From positions 1-45,993 of the forward strand of contig JARGFK010000028.1 in NCBI GenBank assembly GCA_029211065.1: 45,993 nucleotides of DNA, read 5' to 3'. This document shows, piece after piece, positions 44,490-45,993 of this stretch. The stretch's first letter is position 1. Every line of letters starts with the position of its first letter. The position numbers and the translations under genes were made by a program. The stretch comes from Desulfobacterales bacterium. GTDB lineage: Bacteria; Desulfobacterota; Desulfobacteria; Desulfobacterales; JARGFK01. The notes beneath the pieces are model-generated. The model was not told the origin of the DNA. It did no database searches and saw only the letters and a list, made by a program, of their open reading frames with translations.

Positions 44490-45353
44490 TTGCAAATTCA
44501 AACCCTTCTAAAACAAAGAGGCGTAACAAAGGTGGCGATAGTGAAAACTGTCTTATGGGTCCTGCTTTTGTATTCGGCCTACGTCGGTTTTATTTTTCTG
44601 ATGCAGCGGCAAATCATGTTTCCCCGGGGGATGATCCCATCTCCTTCGCCGGATGCCGCCAAAGTGCCGGGCCGGGAACAGATCTGGCTGGACACATCTT
44701 CCGAAAAGGTTGAAGCCTGGTATCTGCCGCCGGCCAGACCTCTGCAGCGTCCAGGGCCGGCAGTGATCTTTGCCCACGGCAACGGTGAGTTGATTGATTT
44801 CTGGCCGGATGAGCTGACCCCGTTCCGTAAAATGGGCATCGGGGTGCTGCTGGTGGAATATCCCGGTTATGGGCGGTCCGGTGGGAGCCCTTCACAAAAA
44901 AGCATTACCGCATCATTTGTGGCAGCCTATGACCGGCTGAAAGAACGGCCGGATATTGATCCTGACAGGATCATCTTATTCGGTCGCTCCATCGGCGGCG
45001 GAGCGGTCTGCGCCCTGGCCCTGGCCCGGCCATCAGCGGCCTTGATACTAATGTCGACGTTTATGAATGTGCGCGCCTTTGCAAAAAACTTTCTGGTTCC
45101 CCCTTTTTTCGTGCGGGACCCATTCGACAATCTGGCCGTTGTAAAAACCTATCCCAAACCGATTCTTTTTATTCACGGCAAACAGGATGACGTCATTCCC
45201 TATCGCCACGGCCTGGCACTCTCCCAGGCGGCGCCAAACGGCAAACTGCTTTCCTATGATTGCCAACACAATGATTGCCTGCCGGGTTCAGGGACTTTCT
45301 GGCAGGATGTGGAGGCGTTTTTACGTGAAGCTGGAATCCTCAAAGATTCGTAA
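44490..45353 (+). CDS. Membrane-anchored alpha/beta hydrolase
   Basis: The product has up to 287 residues from TTG 44490; GTG 44532 or GTG 44541 are possible starts that keep the membrane segment. One hydrophobic segment (VLWVLLLYSAYVGFIFLM) anchors the N-terminus. The hydrolase fold then shows FAHGNGELIDFW (oxyanion region), LLVEYPGYGRSGGSPSQKS, the nucleophile elbow ILFGRSIGGGAV (Ser), ILFIHGKQDDVIPYRHG (Asp) and a final His in CQHNDCL. It resembles the ABHD/YqkD-like serine hydrolases. The substrate is unknown. It faces away from the lacI-type gene. Confidence 0.88.
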   Translation: MQIQTLLKQRGVTKVAIVKTVLWVLLLYSAYVGFIFLMQRQIMFPRGMIPSPSPDAAKVPGREQIWLDTSSEKVEAWYLPPARPLQRPGPAVIFAHGNGELIDFWPDELTPFRKMGIGVLLVEYPGYGRSGGSPSQKSITASFVAAYDRLKERPDIDPDRIILFGRSIGGGAVCALALARPSAALILMSTFMNVRAFAKNFLVPPFFVRDPFDNLAVVKTYPKPILFIHGKQDDVIPYRHGLALSQAAPNGKLLSYDCQHNDCLPGSGTFWQDVEAFLREAGILKDS

Positions 45354-45687
45354 TCGAATCCATATATATATCCGCCGTGTCGATACCACAGCCGCTGAAT
45401 CGACCCATCATGCGATATGTATAGCAGATATAATGGTCGGTCTGATGCATGTCTTGTAAAGTAAAGAATATTTTCGATGTTGTTCGCTTAAAACCCGATA
45501 AGTATGACACGCACTAATAGCCGGAAACTTCAATTTTAGCCTGCCAGTCGATCACCCCACATATTGTGCCCGTCACCAAAATAAAAATTAAGCTTTAGAT
45601 TATAGTTAGCCCCTTTTTCTTATCGAAATCTCCGAGAACTGGCATTAAAAGTGTTGTAATTGTTCACGGGGTTGACTAGTAAATCAG
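45354..45687. other. Gene-free region beside the IS66-like element
   Basis: This 334-bp AT-rich gap has no credible ORF. It should include the terminal inverted repeat of the IS66-like element near its right side; the stretch around 45652-45672 is a candidate but cannot be confirmed without the other end. Confidence 0.35.
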
Positions 45688-45993
45688 CTAAGTCAGCCAG
45701 GCTAAATTTGGTTTTTGATGTTTAAAGTATGATGAAATGGCATTCACCAAAATCGGGTAGGTGGATTGAGCATGCTGGCGACAGGTCTGCCGCAAAGACA
45801 GTATCCGTTCCACCCAGCGGTTGCCTTTTTCGCTCTGAGTCCCATAGCTTCGTTTGCGCCATAAAACCCCGTAGCGAAGCGCCCGTTCCGCCCGATTATT
45901 GGTGGGCTCAACATCGGATTCATCCAGAAACCTCCAGAGTGAATCCAGTTCGCCCGATACCCGCCGGGCGAGTTTGCCGGCATCATCATCAGC
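45688..45993 (-). CDS. IS66 family transposase, C-terminal part (runs off window)
   Basis: The minus-strand frame ending at TAG 45690-45688 encodes about 100 residues of an IS66 transposase C-terminus: LWRFLDESDVEPTNNRAERA, then WRKRSYGTQSEKGNRWVERI and LSLRQTCRQH. EPTNN-x-AER is the IS66 signature containing the last catalytic acid. The frame is open to the window edge, so the gene starts outside. A different frame over the same bases gives an ORF of 81 codons that has no such signature. Confidence 0.88.
   Translation of the reverse strand, partial: ADDDAGKLARRVSGELDSLWRFLDESDVEPTNNRAERALRYGVLWRKRSYGTQSEKGNRWVERILSLRQTCRQHAQSTYPILVNAISSYFKHQKPNLAWLT

Overview
The window reads as a chromosomal segment of a sulfate-reducer-like member of the Desulfobacterota (most likely Desulfobacterales). 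The case rests on gene content: a selenocysteine-rich gene set, a tungsten-type aldehyde:ferredoxin oxidoreductase, a tripartite tricarboxylate transporter, a GH63-type glucosidase and TVP38/TMEM64 proteins. No rRNA or tRNA is present to settle the taxonomy. The window is bounded by transposase fragments, IS701-like at the left edge and IS66-like at the right edge.

Layout. 0.4-7.8 kb: a GrdB/PrdB-like selenoprotein, a TVP38 membrane protein, a small exported protein, a selenocysteine peroxiredoxin, a GH63-type glucosidase with one frameshift, an ECF sigma/zinc-finger anti-sigma pair and a tiny dual-CXXC selenoprotein. 8-10.4 kb: an AT-rich FkbM methyltransferase with a gene remnant, and an MFS exporter. 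10.5-20.7 kb (minus strand): a prfC remnant, uppP, prfC, a methyltransferase, pnp, pncB, an ADP-ribosylglycohydrolase, a DksA-like protein and a SEC-C protein. 20.9-27.7 kb (plus strand): DUF547, a flavin disulfide reductase (frameshifted), gnd, zwf, TVP38, a glk with an internal deletion, and rpiA; this is an oxidative pentose-phosphate operon without an evident pgl. 27.7-31.2 kb: a truncated AhpD-like gene, the radical SAM selenoprotein ArsS, an LCAT-like lipoprotein lipase (frameshifted) and a DUF3047 protein. 31.2-32.9 kb: a rearranged patch with a broken nucleotidyltransferase pair, a conserved unknown gene and a MITE-like element. 32.9-44.2 kb: a LacI-controlled catabolic operon (creatininase-family hydrolase, UPF0261, class II aldolase, sugar isomerase/epimerase, TctCBA, Zn-alcohol dehydrogenase, tungsten AOR) with two identical operator palindromes. 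44.5-45.4 kb: an alpha/beta hydrolase.

The main result is four genes in which an in-frame TGA is best read as selenocysteine: GrdB-like (TGA 930), peroxiredoxin (TGA 3467), dual-CXXC (TGA 7741-7739, minus) and ArsS (TGA 28940). In each, the frame continues with family-typical sequence, and a hairpin with a G at loop position 1 or 2 lies about 19-28 nt after the TGA. A standard gene caller would truncate or split all four. Separately, six other broken reading frames can each be repaired by adding one base, mostly within a short run of one nucleotide. That one-sided pattern looks more like under-called bases than independent gene decay. The LacI-controlled operon is the best candidate here for an undescribed pathway; its substrate is unknown.
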